64,000 nucleotides of DNA, taken from the NCBI RefSeq assembly GCF_001640805.2, contig NC_066856.1, forward strand, positions 2,241,937 through 2,305,936, given 5' to 3'. Positions 35,312 to 63,293 of this stretch are shown here, one piece after another (within the stretch, counting starts at the first letter, position 1; the number at the start of each line of letters is the position of its first letter). Source of the DNA: Lates calcarifer (Eukaryota; Chordata; Actinopteri; Centropomidae). The notes beneath the pieces are model-generated. The model saw only the letters and a list, made by a program, of their open reading frames with translations. It was not told the DNA's origin and searched no databases. The position numbers and the translations under genes were made by a program.

Positions 35312-36480
35312 TCAAACCCACTCTGATCTTTTCTCTTGTCCATCATCGTTAGTCTGTTGCTCTGTGCTGCTACTTAGCTCCACAAGCGTATACTGACCCA
35401 CCCTTCTGGTGCAGATTGTTGTTGCTGTGGAAACGTCCCTGATGGGCCCTGCTGAACCCCCAGGAGGCAACCCAAGGTCCCGTCTGGGCGGAGGTGGCGG
35501 TTTGAGTCGATTGCGTTTGCTAACACGAATGGATCTGGGTGTTCCCATTGGCTCTGGGGGACAGAGAGCCACCTCACTGCCATTCCTCTCCGGAGCCTCC
35601 TCTTGGGAAACAGAATCGCCATTGTTCCCGTTTGTGTTGCAGCCTGGAGATCCTGAAGAGCAAGGAAGAGGGGATTGCTCCAGGCAAGGTGGCTCCTGAC
35701 TGCAAGAACCCTTGCTGCCTCGCCTCTTCCGGAAACTCCCTGATTGACCAGCTTCTCCCTCTGAATCCTGCTGAGCCATGGAGGCAGTTCCTCCAGCTGA
35801 AAGGAAACATTGCTCTTCCTCATATATTTTCTCCACCATCATCTTTCTCTTGCTCTTCTGCCTCACTGAGCGCTTAATGGCACAGATGAAATCCAACACA
35901 TTTAGGAAAATTGACAGAGCAGCTGCACCAAGCATGAAGTTGAGCATCACAGTCTTCTCAGTGGGCCTGGAGATGTAGCAGTCCACTTGGGTAGTGCATG
36001 GTGGATGTTGGCACAGGAACCTTCTGGGGATGTAGAAACCAAACAGATAGTAGTGAGCTGCTCCGAACCCTGCCTCCAGCAAAGTTCTGAACATTAGTTG
36101 TAGGATGTATGCACCTGTGAAGCACCGCGCCCAACTTTGCTCAGCTACCAGAGGCATCTTATTCCTGGACTCCTGATGAATCTTGAACAAAGGCATAGCT
36201 TTGATGTGACCAGAGGAGTTCAGGTCCACAGTGAGGCTATTTGACACCTTATGGATCACGTATATGATAAAGATGATGTAGGGGAGACACAAAGTGATGA
36301 GCTGTACCAGCCAGAAGCGGAAGAGAGAGATGGGAGAGAACAGATCATAGCACACGTTGGCACAACCGGGCTGAATCGTGTTGCACACAAATCGCTCCTG
36401 CTCGTCTTGATAGAGAGGGTAACCAGCAAAGAGGAGTATCAGGATGCGGAGGAAGATCATCACAATGAGCCACACCTTCC
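35312..36480 (-). CDS. gjd4: gjd4 coding exon 2
   Basis: Begins after a TTTCAG acceptor (36481-36482) with GKVWLIVMIFLRILILLFAG, carries all four membrane segments, both Cys motifs and the cytoplasmic tail, and ends at a stop at 35312. The intron to exon 1 is 242 bp. Confidence 0.92.
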
Positions 36481-36786
36481 CTGAAAGTAAAGCATGTTAG
36501 AATTTAAAAAAAATATTCAGATTTGAGCTTGACTCATGAATTAAGCTGTGATGTAGCAAAATCAAGGCCCTAGAAATCAGCTAAAATGACTGAGATATCA
36601 CTTGAGGTTTATACATCCACAGAAAAAGCTTAAAAATTTCAGAACACGTAAACATAATACACAACAGTTTTTATTTACATAAATCAGAAAACAGCTAATC
36701 TCTGTCAGTGAGGTCAACTCACCCATCAAAGTGATGCTGTGGTTGACAGAGATGAAGATGACCTCAGAGGCACTTGGTTCTGCCAT
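35312..36786 (-). CDS. gjd4: Connexin, gap junction delta-4 type (two coding exons)
   Basis: Gap-junction channel subunit of 410 aa, joined from 36723-36786 and 35312-36480. Both connexin docking loops are complete: loop 1 has cysteines at 54, 61 and 65 (CNTIQPGCANVC), loop 2 at 178, 183 and 189 (CQHPPCTTQVDC followed by YISRP). Membrane segments lie at about 24-41, 73-98, 143-170 and 199-223. The tail after residue 224 is long, rich in Ser, Gly and Pro, with a PPPPPRR stretch. Assignment to GJD4 rests on the intron after codon 21 within the N-terminal helix, as in delta connexins, on similarity to the human sequence start (GKxW...LAGxPxYQDEQERFVCNT), and on its place between fzd8 and ccny. 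Mammalian GJD4 is known from muscle, including muscle precursor cells; role in fish not shown here. No clear AATAAA was seen downstream. Confidence 0.92.
36723..36786 (-). CDS. gjd4: gjd4 coding exon 1
   Basis: ATG at 36784-36786 opens MAEPSASEVIFISVNHSITL, then M and the first base of a Gly codon, ending at GTGAGT. Joins exon 2 (GG AAG GTG) in phase 1. Confidence 0.88.
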
Positions 36787-39700
36787 ACTTGCTGTACTCA
36801 AGGCCTTCTGAAATCCAGTCCTTCCAGTCCTCCAGTTCCAGGCCACAGGGATAAACTCTTAAGCCGACAGCTCACTCCGCATCCAGCTACTGCTCTTCTC
36901 TTCTTTCCACATCTACCATTTCTACCCAGAGCCACAGTGGTTTCCAGTAGCACAATAACCTCCAGGTGGCCGGACATAAAGTTTCCAGTGGCACACACTC
37001 CGATTCTGTCCTAGATGGAGTAAGTCCCATGTCCCGCTTGAAAAATCTAACCTGATTCACTCAAGTCTCTAAAAGACTGGAAGTAAACCCTGTAAATATT
37101 CCTGTCTTACTTCTTCTGTCCCCTGCATACAACTGTCTGTCCTCAGACAACAGAAGACGGGAGCGAGCCCCATTGTGGGTCTATTCTTAACACACTTCCA
37201 AAAGCACGTTGCCATCCTGACATTGCAGAGATATTTTGGTGCTGCTGGTCGTCCTTACAGGAGAGGAACAAGCCTCCTGACTTACTCACTCTAAATTACT
37301 GTATTAAGTTCTCAAGCACAATGGCAAGCATGTTCAACCTGGCTGCTCCACAAAAATACAAGCCTTTACTGTGCATCTTCCAGCGATAAATCAAGATATC
37401 ATGCAGATATGCAGACTGTGGATTAACTCTCATGGTAAATGTAAGTAGGATGTAAACTGTATTTTCCCCATATCTGATGCAAGTTTATGGTATAGTCATT
37501 TAATATGGGTACAAAATAAAGCTACATTTAATCATTAATCTGAAGTACAACAGAAGTTCTGATTAATATAAAAAAAACCCAGTTGATTAATTTTTAAAAT
37601 TAAATGAGATTAAATTCTAAATTTAAAATGAGGCTCTGTCCTGTACTTCATCATGGTGCAAATCACATTCATTTTACAAGAGACAAATCAGACTCTTTCT
37701 CACATGCTGCATGTACCCTGTCTCATGGACAAGGTCTCTGGTGGGACGCATGACTAAAGACAGTTGGCCTGGCTCATAATCACTGCAGATCAGTGTCATC
37801 AGCACTCCTATACTGACTCAGTAAATATCCACAGGCACATTTGATTGCAGAGTAAGAATGAGAATGATTATGTTTAAAATGTATAAAATGGTGTGTGACA
37901 TTGAACTTTTGACCAGGTTCAAGAAGTATTTACTCCTGCAGTTTGTTTAAATCGGGAGTGTCACACTGACACTCCATATAAATGTCAGTAGATGTTGTCT
38001 GGAACTGGGATTAAAAGGGATGATGAGCAAGACAGAGTGACAGAGCAAAGGCAAAAAACCAAATCCTAAGAAAGTTCAGTAATGTCAGCGTTAAGGTGAA
38101 GCTGAACTTGAGTCCAGCCATGAAACCCACAGCAAACTGCCAGCTTTACACCCTCTCTCACCTTCCCAGCCTTACTTAAACTGGAACATACCATCTGTTC
38201 ATTTAGGCATGGGGTGAGCCAAACAGGTGCAACCATTCCAGGAATCCTCAATAACAAATAAAATACTCATTTAAGATACTCTGATAATATCACAATGTGA
38301 CGTTGGCTGTTAGCACACACACACACACACACACACATACAAGCGTAAAAACGTCTTTAGAATATCATCTACAGTTTTCCTCTCCCTCAGCTGCTTGAGA
38401 CGGTCTGGTTGCTGCTCACAGGATAATGAGACACACCTGTCAGCAATTACTCTGATTGAATAAATGTCCTGCAACAGCACACAGAACATTTTATATTCAC
38501 ACAGTTATCATGAACCTTATGTGAAGCTTTCTCCAAACATATTGGCTGCTCTTATACAATAGTGGAAAAAATTTTCCACTGATTCTTTTGATCAATTTTA
38601 TGCTTAACATATACACATACTTTTCTTTCTTTTTGGAACAATGGAGGCAACTTTGACCTCTGATATGTACTCTACATTGTAGAATAATCGAGAAGGGAGG
38701 AACTCTTTGTCTTCATCTTCTGTCTCAGTGTAAGTTACAAGAAAAGTTATGAGGAATATAATAATAGCTGCCATAATGCATCTGAGCCCCAGTTTATCAG
38801 GGAGGTATAGCTGCCTCTCAGCTCATGGATTACTATGCATGAAATGGAGCATGATTGGCCTTCATGGTTGTGTTCAAGGCCACACTGACAATATTAAAAC
38901 TTTCCTACGGGAAGATTTTCACCCTCCTCCTCTTCCCCCTCACCTCCAGCCTCAGCAGTTAGTATCATTTCCATGCATGCCAACTATCTTTTCATTCCAG
39001 ACTTGGCTATCCCCCACCTGCCCAGCAGCTGCTACTTGGTAAATTTCCCTCCTCAGTTATTACCTGCCCATCCACCTGATCCTGCAGCTGTCCCCCATTC
39101 ACCCATTAGCGATGAAGAAATGAGCACAATCAGAGGATATGTTTCTGTTGTACCTGCAAAGCTTATCCCTTGTGTTGATGCACAGGTGTGACACAAACAT
39201 CCCAACAAAACTTAAGAAGACTTTCATTAGTCAACACATTCCACCACAGGGCATGAAGACAGTGATTAAACATAATGATCCAGAGAAACTGATGATCCTC
39301 CTCACTGTTTTCTTCCTTGCTTTCTTTTGCCACATTGTTCATGGTCTAGTTCATCAACAGACACCTGCAGAAAAACCCCTGAGACTTTAACAAAACCACC
39401 AGATTCATAGGATGTTTCTGAAGGATTTGTTTTTCCTACAGCACTTGTAGAACACTACGATACACTGTGGTCTTAAGGGATCAGACATTCTTATCAACTT
39501 AAAGCTGTTTGCTAATATAAAAAGACTCGCTACAAAATATTTTTCAATCATCCTAGCTATGGAGCTAGAACAGTGACAATAAAATTTGGTATTGGGAAAA
39601 GTTGTTTTGGCACTGAAAGTATTGTCATTGAAAAAGTTAACTGAAAAAATAAAACGCAAACATGAAAAATTACAATCTTACAATATGGTTATCTTTTTTT

Positions 39701-40829
39701 TTTAATTTTAATACTTGTTGCATTATGATGTGTTTTTCAGTGACTACCTGCAGATTTATTTGTCAAGTCTGTCAACTTTCTTTTTCTTATGATTTCAGTA
39801 TTTTTTCAATGGCACTGGTTTTTGGTTTCAACTGTGTCACTGTCTCAGCGTGGAGAGGTGGAGCCTGAGGGGAAGGACAAGGAGCACTGGTGAGTGGAGT
39901 GAAGCGCTCTCCACACATACAGAGGTAGACATGGTGCACCTGGGAATGTCTATTTGTATATTTAGCTGAGGCAGTATACAGATGTGGGCCCATCTAACCT
40001 GCTGTTTATGACACACAGGTTACTCCAACACATGAAGCCAGTATCTTCACTGAATATAATGATTCTGAGTGCCTTGTGTTTCCATGCATGTTCTTCGTAG
40101 TGTCTGATAAGAGATCAGTGTGCACATCAAAGCATGTTATATGGCATGAAGGAGGGAAAAAAGCCTCAAGACACAAATGTCACTTGAGGGAACGTAAGCT
40201 TTACAATAAATGGTCGTGACATGAGGCTCCTCTTGTGTGAAGTGAGGCTCATCCTTCCAGTATTTTCACATTCTCATGTTGTGTATCTGGAACATTTACT
40301 ACTGTCTGAATAAAAACTTTTATCTTTAATCAGACTGACCCTGCACAGAGAATGAAGCCAGACTTCTAGAAATTCTCTGAATGTAAATTAACTGTCAACT
40401 GAATAAAATATGTATTTCAGTTTTATATGTTTGATGTGGCTCATGAGAGATGTTTGGCAAGTGCTTTCACTGAAGCTCATAGCACCTCTTCATTGCATTG
40501 AATTGACTTGTGTAGCAATTACCAGAGTGGCGATTGAAATGCAAATCAAGACTAATATGGAGGATTAAATGTGTCCCTCAGTGACAGTATGGCAGAGTGT
40601 AATCTCTATATTACTACTTGCTCAAAGCCATTTAAATGGTTCTCTCTGGGAGAAGAAACCCTGCTGAGTCACATCAGTTGTACAACACAGGAGAAATCGA
40701 AATATTGTGCTACCAAGAGGAAAGCGTTTGTGATAACACCATGATGGTTTGAAGTCTCAGAGTATGTGTATTGCTATTACCACTTCCACTTCACTTCCAC
40801 TAAAAAAAAGAATCATACACTGGGTTTAT
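36787..40829. other. Intergenic region upstream of gjd4
   Basis: Includes the gjd4 promoter, not clearly marked by a TATA box. A CA microsatellite lies at 38314-38337. No other gene seen. Confidence 0.55.
38314..38337. repeat. CA microsatellite
   Basis: Pure CA repeats, about 12 units. Confidence 0.95.
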
Positions 40830-43800
40830 TGCAAGGTTTTAAAGTTTAATTCTTGCACAGGTTTTCTAAACATTGCTTCAGAAGAGAGGAATTGGAAGCA
40901 GTTTTTAAATCATAGTAGAAAACATACAGAGAAAAAGAGAGAACAGAGAGAGAGATCTGAGTTTGGCAAACTGAGAACAGGAACAAATGACTGACTCACT
41001 AGAAAGGAAATAATACACTGACAATACAAACAGAATACAGTACAACTGGTTGAAAATATCAATGAAAAACTAAAAAAAAAAAAGGTCACAGCTACAGCAG
41101 TTTGACTGACGTTAGCACAGGAAATCGTCATGATCAAAGCTGAATTTGTAAAATCCGAAAACTGTCATTGAAGAGAGGAAGAAAAATCAAGAAAAGTAAA
41201 ACTCTATGCAGAGGTAGAGTTCAGTGCACAAGGCTATGACACACACCTAGTAACCAGCCGACAGGACACCACAGGCCCAAGGTGTTTGCTGTTGGAGTAA
41301 ATTTTCCATCTCAGGACTCACTATAGCTGACCACATGGCATCAATGCTTACTTCTGGGTCTAGAACAGACCAGACTGGGCTGTATGCACACATACATACA
41401 ATAAATAGGATATACAATCTTTGAATACCTCTAATAGTTTGAACTTACAACAGCAACTCCAGTAACATTACTTTCCTAAAGACATAGTTTGCACTTTATT
41501 TTCCACTCATTCAAAGCACCATGCACAACCACAGCTCTCTTTCCAAGTCCCAACCCTTTTTCATATACTTAATGTGCAAGAGGGCTGGTTCAGAGCTGGA
41601 ACATGCCGAACAGGATCATCCTTCATTTCTCCAAGACTTTGGTACAGTTCTGTCCCTTCTCACACCTGCTGGTCAGGGGTGGAAATCTGACTGCACTAAT
41701 TCTCTCGTAGTTTGACAAAACAGAACTTAAACCACAGACGTGGAAGATGCTGATGAAATGCTCACAATAAGCTAGAGGTTTGAAGGAGGGTGCACTGATG
41801 TCACATCTGAATTAGACCCTTTTCTGACCTTTGTTCTATGAAGAAAAATGCATTAAAAAGCTGTTTTCTTTCATTTTTTTAAAAGACTTTTCCAGGTTAT
41901 GTCATGGTATTTTTAAGCATATGGTGATGTAGTGGAGAATAATGTGAGTCAAACTGATCATAAGGCAAACACTATTATAACCTTAAATGTTAAAAACATT
42001 ACCTCACACTTTAATCAACCCATATCCTCATAAAACTAGAATTAATTAAACCTATTAAACTCTGAGATTTTTTAGGTTTACCTTCTACTACATTCCTGTA
42101 TATTTTCCTATCTCTGATCCAGCCTGGGAAATGTAAGAAAAGAGCAAATCAGGACATGATTTATTCATTTAAAACAATGCTTATGACCTTTTCACTTTTT
42201 CCAGTACATGCAAAAACACTGGTGGGCCTCAAAACTGACAAAATGATGTAAAAGGGTTTCAAACAAGTCAGAATGAACTCATCAGCAGACAATATTAAAT
42301 AGCCAAATTAAGATGTCGAATAAACCTTCATCCTTTTTTTTTTTTTTTAACTTCCAGACAGTTAGTAAAACATAAATCAAAGCTTTTCTTTTCTGACTTT
42401 ACCACCAATCTGTTGATGTATTTATTTAACCTTCTGTCTTTCACAAGCTTTTATTTATTCATTTACTTCAGCTCATCAATTTTCCTTTTTTTCCATCGTA
42501 ACACACATTTATCGTTTATCTATTTTCCTCACAACATTTCCAGTTTTTTATTATTTTAATAAGAGGGGTATGTTCATGTGTGTCCATGTGGTTAACTGTA
42601 AACATTCTGACCTCTCTGAAAGCCTATTAATACATTTTGTCAGTTTCAGGACTCCATAGGACAAGTTACTTTATTAAAAAAAATGAATGGATGTATCAAT
42701 ATTTCCACAGAGTAGGGCTAAAAAATGTTTTTAAAAATGACAAGAAATAACAAAAGCCTGAATTGTTCTGTATTATCTATATACCACATACAGTATGTGA
42801 CACAAAAACTTGGCATTTTCTGCAGTGCGAAAACATCAAAACAAGAAAAACAGACAAAAAAATCTTCAGTGGTGTCTCCCATTTAAATCTTAATACTTCT
42901 TCTATTTACTGCAACCCCCCTTCCCTCCCCCCCGTTCAGTAAAACTGACCAATATAAATATTCTACCATCATTCTGTTTTTTTTGTTTGTTTGTTTTTTT
43001 TGTGTGTGTTTTTTTTTTTACAGTACAACTTCAGTCTACAGATTTGCACACTGGCGCTGTATTTACACTATACAGAGACAATTTAGCAAAATCTTTACAA
43101 TCTATCTTTTGTAAGCAGTGTCTGAATCATCACGTAATGCATTTTCATTCATTTAGGTCCTCTCCAAAACAACGTCAACAAAAACAACCCTGAAGAATCA
43201 TGCTTTTAGTGGCTTCTAAATGTTGATATTCCTTTTGTGCTGTTTGTTTCTAAGCTGGAAGAACCATACAAAATGTTAAAGAAAAAATACTTCAGTTATT
43301 TGTTCTTTTCCTCCAGCAGAAAGGGGAGAAGTGTTAAACTAGCTTATTACAGGCACCACAGGTCAGGACAATGGCAGTGAATAAAGTACAACAAAAGCTC
43401 TACAGTATGTCTCACATCTGTCTCAGAATAGTGGACCCCATCCTCCAGTCAGCCTTCATGTACACATGCCTTACTGTATTTAATTGCAACAACAAAGTGA
43501 TGCATGAATATTGCTTTAAGTGAATAGCTGTACTCGTATCGAAATGGTGGCCTGATGGCCTTGCTGTAAGACAAACCGTTCTGTAACTGGATTTGTACAA
43601 GTTGAATTCCCATGTCCCGTCAAAGTGCCCTTGAGCTAAACACTGAATTGCTTTCTCACTGTTAGCTCTCTGCATGAGAACTTCAGTTAAATGGCTACGA
43701 ATGTAAATGGGATATTTTGTCAAGGAGGGCTGGTGATATGCAGTCCAGTCAAATGTACTAACTGTTCATGAAAGGTAACAGAGGAACGTACATGTCTCTC

Positions 43801-44463
43801 CTTTGTATATGCTTGAGGTTTCTGCTGGATGGGAATGCAAACAAACAGATAAAGAACAAAACACACAAAATAAATGAGGAATTAAGAATTAGAAATTTTA
43901 GATGTGCCTTTAAGCTGTCAAAAATTATGTCATGCTTCAGCTAAGAAACAGACTGAGCCAGAAGATTAAAATTAAAGGAATGTACATGGCCTCCGTCAAT
44001 CCACCGTACAAGCCAGTTGAGCCTCAAAGGGGACGGTGGAATGCTGTTGCCGCTGTCATGAGTTGTATATCGCATTTAACTTGTTCCTATTTTCTTTTCC
44101 CAACTTCACAAAGTCTCTTATATTGCCATCTGTATTTCCATTTGGCCTCTTCTTCTCTTCTGCAGTCTAATTCTTCATTCCAAAACTTTCACTCACACAC
44201 TTCAGTTTGGTTCAGCTCAGCTCCGTTTGGTTCAGTGCAGGCAGCCAGTGGGACTTCTCTTATGTACAACAACCAGAGAGGGTGCAATCACACTTAAAAG
44301 TGCCAGATTGTGTGAATGTGTGTGTGCATGTATGTGTGTGTATTCCAGACAGACCCACTGATCCACAGGACTGCTGCCCACCTGGTTTGCCTGCTCACCA
44401 GGCAGAGATACAGTTTGTCAGACAGGTCTATGTATTCCTCTGCTGCGTGCCTAGCGGCCAGTG
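40830..44463 (-). other. ccny: Probable ccny 3' UTR and downstream flank
   Basis: About 3.6 kb with no gene. It is AT-rich with many short T and A runs. CCNY transcripts are known to have long 3' UTRs, and several AATAAA hexamers on this strand (for example near 42419-42424, 42450-42455 and 41497-41502) could end the mRNA. The true end cannot be chosen from sequence alone. Confidence 0.4.
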
Positions 44464-58533
<14,070 letters not shown>

Positions 58534-59914
58534 CTAAAAAAAAAAAAAAAAGAGGAAAAAGAAAACTTAAGTCTCACAGCCAGTTCTAAAATTACAGATT
58601 CATTCCAAACTGATCTGTATACAGCATTCTGTGTAAACTTGGACGACCAAGGCATACTGCTACAAAACCCATTTCATTGCATACTGTTTGTCTAACAGCT
58701 GAACTATTTTATGGTCTTTCTAATCATTGTTCAGCAGCAGATGTGTGGTGCTGTACTGCTGAAAGTTCTAGAACACCAACAACTAAAAATGACTGCTGTC
58801 AGGAAAAAAGACTATCATTTAAGTTGGTGCATATCTTAAGATTACTTCAGACAGAATTACATTCAACAGAATATAATCATCAGATCAGGATGTTTCACCA
58901 GTATAAGTAAAAAAAACACTGAGGACTGAAACCTTTCACTTCGAGGTTAAAAATGTGGGATTGGCTTTAGGGGTAAACCATCTGTCTTGTAATGGACTGA
59001 GCTGAACGGAAAAACAATCAGCCAACAGTTTGCTGCACCAGCGCCGTGTAAACAGTGTAAATTTTGTTTGTAAAGTGATGTGCTGAACAAACACAGTAGA
59101 AAGATATAGATTTGTTCACTGTCACTGTCTAGGATCAACCATACCGCCAAGGATCATCCACCAGATCAGACAGTGGCTGCTGACAGAAATTGCAATAAAT
59201 CACAAGCAAAAGACCTTCGAGCAGTGGATAACTGGTGACCTCTGACAACAGCTGTCTTCTGACTGTAACACTGTCGCAGCAGGTAGTTCTGTGCCACCAG
59301 GTACTCGTGAACACAGGGTGTCTGCAAATTGAATTTAGGATTTTCAGACTTTTTAAAGCGGGTTGAAATGTAATAAATGATTGTCCTGATAACAGAATTG
59401 CACATGAAAATAAACAGTAGTTTTTATTGTAAAATTACTAAACTTTACAAAGAGGAGTTGGGATTTAGTGGGTTTTTGTTCTGTACTCTGCTGCCTGCAG
59501 ACATCATGTTCATATCTGTGGTTAGTAAAACAGAGAACCACTATTGTTTCAACAGTGGATTGATATTATACCTCCTAGGCTGCTTGAATTTTATGGTGGC
59601 CATGTGAGTTGATTTAATATCCTGAGAAACCTTAAATGAAACATTTGTTGACATAAGGTTATGGTTATTATCCTGTTCTGGTCTGGGTTAAGCATTAACT
59701 TCTAAAATCTCAGTACCACCTAGGAGAAAAACGAATTATATTACACAGATGTAACATTACAATCACAAAGCCAATCATCTAAGCCTGGGAAGAAAGTAAA
59801 TGTCAATGTACACAATCAGTGTGGGATGGTGACCCTCTCAGCAGCTTCCTAGTATCCTGGATGATGTCAGTGAAACCGGAAGGGTCAGAAAGGACCAACA
59901 CCCAGATAAACTAA

Positions 59915-60210
59915 CTGAGAGAAACAGATGCTGTGAGACACAGAGACAGAAGAAAAGAGACAGACTGATAATGAGAAAGAAAAGGGCAAAGAGGGCAAAA
60001 GAGCAGAAAATGAAGTGATGAGAGTGACAAGCTTTGAAACGTGATTGACAGGGAGAGAGAAGACACCAGTGGCAGCCAGAAGAGAAGAGGAAAGAAAGGA
60101 AATGATAAAAGAAAATGAAGACGGGAGGGGAAGCGAGAAGGAGAGGATATGAGAAAAGAAAATTGGAGATGAGAGCAAAGGTTAGAGAGAAACTGGGGGG
60201 AATGAGAGTC
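59915..60210 (+). repeat. Purine-rich low-complexity tract
   Basis: About 300 bases strongly biased to G and A on the + strand (repeated GAGA, GGAAAGAAAGG, GAAGACGGGAGGGG), without a strict repeat unit. Lies in the ccny intron, so it is pyrimidine-rich in the transcript. Confidence 0.7.
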
Positions 60211-62460
60211 TCTCTCAGTGCACTACAGGTTATGCATACAAGCCATTGCTATTGTGTCCAAACTCTTTTGAACTACTGTCTTTTTGTGTTGGAGAGCCAC
60301 TTGAAGAGCCTCAAAGGACACTAACGCACACACACACACAGCCATACACTGCCGTGATGTGGGAGGAAGTGACACACGGTGCTGAATAAAAGATTGGTGT
60401 GTGGGAACAAGCAAAGAGCAGTGAAGGAGAACTGAAGGTGGGTTAATGATGCTACACACACTGCTCGACTGTTTGTGATGTGTACACACTCAAATCAGTG
60501 TGCTCATACAAAACATCTGTTGCAAATAACTGCTGAGGGCTGAAAGTGTGTTTTGTGTGATATGAAATTCCTACTTCAAAAATGCACTGAAATAGAAAAA
60601 ATAAGTCATTTAGAAAGAATTCACTGCTTCCTTAATTCCTGATGATGTAATGTTTTTTAAGACAGGAAGCTGTCAGTCTATGGACCCAGGGTGTGTCCCT
60701 CACCATGGCTGGTGTTAGTGACCTATGATGTGGTTCCACCCTCCCCAGTTTTCTCTCCCTTTCTCCAACCTGGGGTAGACGAAAGCACCCGACTTCCTGC
60801 ATTTCAGGAAGCAGAAAGGAAATGAAGTAGGGGGTGGCTGTTACACATTGTTAGGGAGGTAGGCTAAACAAAGAGTGGAGGGAATAGGTCAGCATGTGGA
60901 TTTAAGATGGATATGTCTAAACTTCCACCACTTCCATTCCTACAGAAACCCAGCAGAATACACCTATAATATGGAAAGACAAAGGACAAATTCCAAATAA
61001 GAAGGACACTAAAGTAGCCACAGTTCATTGCTCTTCTTCCCATTGTTTCCTTCTGATAAATGAATGCACTTCTGCTCGTTTCCCCCATTCAGGCTAAAGG
61101 CCCATTCCAGTGTTCCATTCCAACCAATGGAAATCCATCATCTGGGCATTGTCTTGTTAGCTACTGCACAATCATACTATAATAAACAGAGAGTAGGTTT
61201 ACGTGATATGATGAATTTATCAACTGTCACAGATTATCCTGCACCATTTTTACCAAGGTCCATTTAATATTTCTGGTTGTATTAAGCCATTGTGATCAAT
61301 GTTACAAATCAATCTGATGAAGTACTTTGATTTGTCAGGTGTGTAATTTGCTGAATGAAACAAAAACAGTACATTTCCTCCAGTTATTTTATGCATCAAC
61401 AGTTTATTTGTTTACCGAAATTTACTACACAACCATTTATATAACATAACTTCATCTAAGACTGAGTTAGTTTAATTCATTTTTCCTCTTCCATGGTGTT
61501 ATAGTTAGCAGTTACACTGGCCGCCAGTGCTTGCAGCACAGATATTCTTTTTTTGTGCAAGGAGATACCATAATATTCTCAATGTACAATAATCTACTTT
61601 TTGAAAATCATACAGAATCATAAAAAGATAAGCAATTAATTCATAGTATTTATTGTTGGTATTTATTTACCCTGTATCCCTACAGTTTATTTTTATTCAG
61701 GGTCAAGGTGTATCATTTATCATCACTGGCATCTGTGGACAGTGTTTAAATTGTCTTACTATTTAAAAACAACAACAACAACAACAAAGTTTAGCAAATC
61801 AGAATTTGAGGTGGCACCTGTGCCTCACTTTGAACCACAAAAACCCTGAAACATGAACCTCAACCAGCTACAACCACCTGTATATGAAACCAATGCCTTT
61901 TATACTGACGTAGACACTGTAAACAGTATTATCTGTATTAGTGCGGTTAGCAGTTAGCTGGCACACTGCCTTCCTGCGCTCAGAGACTATCATGAGGGTG
62001 GCTACGGGTTGCAACATCAGTCCAGACAGGAAGGCCTTTTGCTGGTTTTTGGCTGCCCTGCTGAGGTGCCAGCCTGAGGGGATCCAGATGGCACAGCACG
62101 CCACTGCCCGGCTGTCAACAGCATGCTATCAAACAGTACACCCACATGCTTAAGATAAGAAGCACACAGCACATCTTGTAAGTCTTTGAGAAAAGAGCAC
62201 AAGATGTAGCTAGTGCTTGAGAATAGATAAGTTTAAAGGAATGCCATGTTGCATCAAATCAGACTGTTTTGTCTGCTTTGACCCCTGGTATGTGATTTGG
62301 TATTGTACCAAATGGTTCCTATTGAGAAGTCAGTATATAGGGCAAAGCAAAGCTGTTTGTACATAACGTATCTAAGAACAGCATGTTGTTGTGTGGATTT
62401 GTTTTAAACTGTTTACACTCTTGCCCCACTTGGCTGTGTTTCACTCCATCTCAGTCTCAC

Positions 62461-62483
62461 CTTGAATCTCATCCATCTGCTTT
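62461..62483 (-). other. Candidate upstream/alternative ccny exon (KQMDEIQ)
   Basis: A 23-nt segment between a good acceptor (TGTCTGTTTTACACCAG) and a good donor (GTGAGACT). It ends in phase 1, as needed to join the ccny exon at 58533, giving [17 protein letters not shown]. Human CCNY has ...ENIDDLNMEFNPSD at this place. It could be a diverged constitutive exon, an alternative first/internal exon, or chance. Confidence 0.3.
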
Positions 62484-63262
62484 CTGGTGTAAAACAGACA
62501 GTAGAGTGCAGTTTTGAGCAGCAAAGCAAAACAGTTTTAATCTGATAATTATTACAGTGCAAACTTTATGACCTCTGCAATATTTGATATTGTGAGCTGG
62601 CCCTGATAATGCTGTGTAAGTATGTGTGTGTCTCTTAATAGGAAAAAGAAGGAAAGAGGACACATCCATTAACATGCACAGTGGGCGTTGTTTGTGAATA
62701 AGGTACAGGCAGTGAATGTGCGACAGAGGGCAGATCTTGACAGTTAAGTGGCTTTTGCCTTGGACAACAAAACACTTTGCAGAGCACAGAGGTGGTATGG
62801 ACTGTAAAATATCACTGTGACATTAACCCTGCACCTCTGTGAGAGTATGTTATCTGTGTTGTGGCATTTACCACTGTATCACTTTATGATACAGCTGCCA
62901 TGTTTTCATTTGAACAGTGTGTGTGATAAGAAAGAGTAGGCCACACTCAGCTCACATTCCAGTGTTAGACGATGGTTACAGAATTCCTCTCAGTATTAGT
63001 AAGTTAGAAATCAAAATAAGCTACCTTTTTATTACCTAAATCTGCACCACACACTAAAAATGAGGCATTTAAATTGCTGGTTTAATTTACTGTTACATTA
63101 TTTGTGGACACAGAATTTACAGAAACCAGTGTTCTAAAATCCAAAGAGAGACGTGGTTAATGGCTGTTAGAGAGACTAAAAGAATGGGAAACCAAATGAA
63201 TGAAAGACTAATGCTTAATGGCTCATCTACCTTTTAGCTTTCTCTACACCCAACACACGCAG

Positions 63263-63291
<29 letters not shown>
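63263..63291. repeat. CA microsatellite
   Basis: Pure AC repeats, about 14 units, in the ccny intron. Confidence 0.95.
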
Positions 63292-63293
<2 letters not shown>

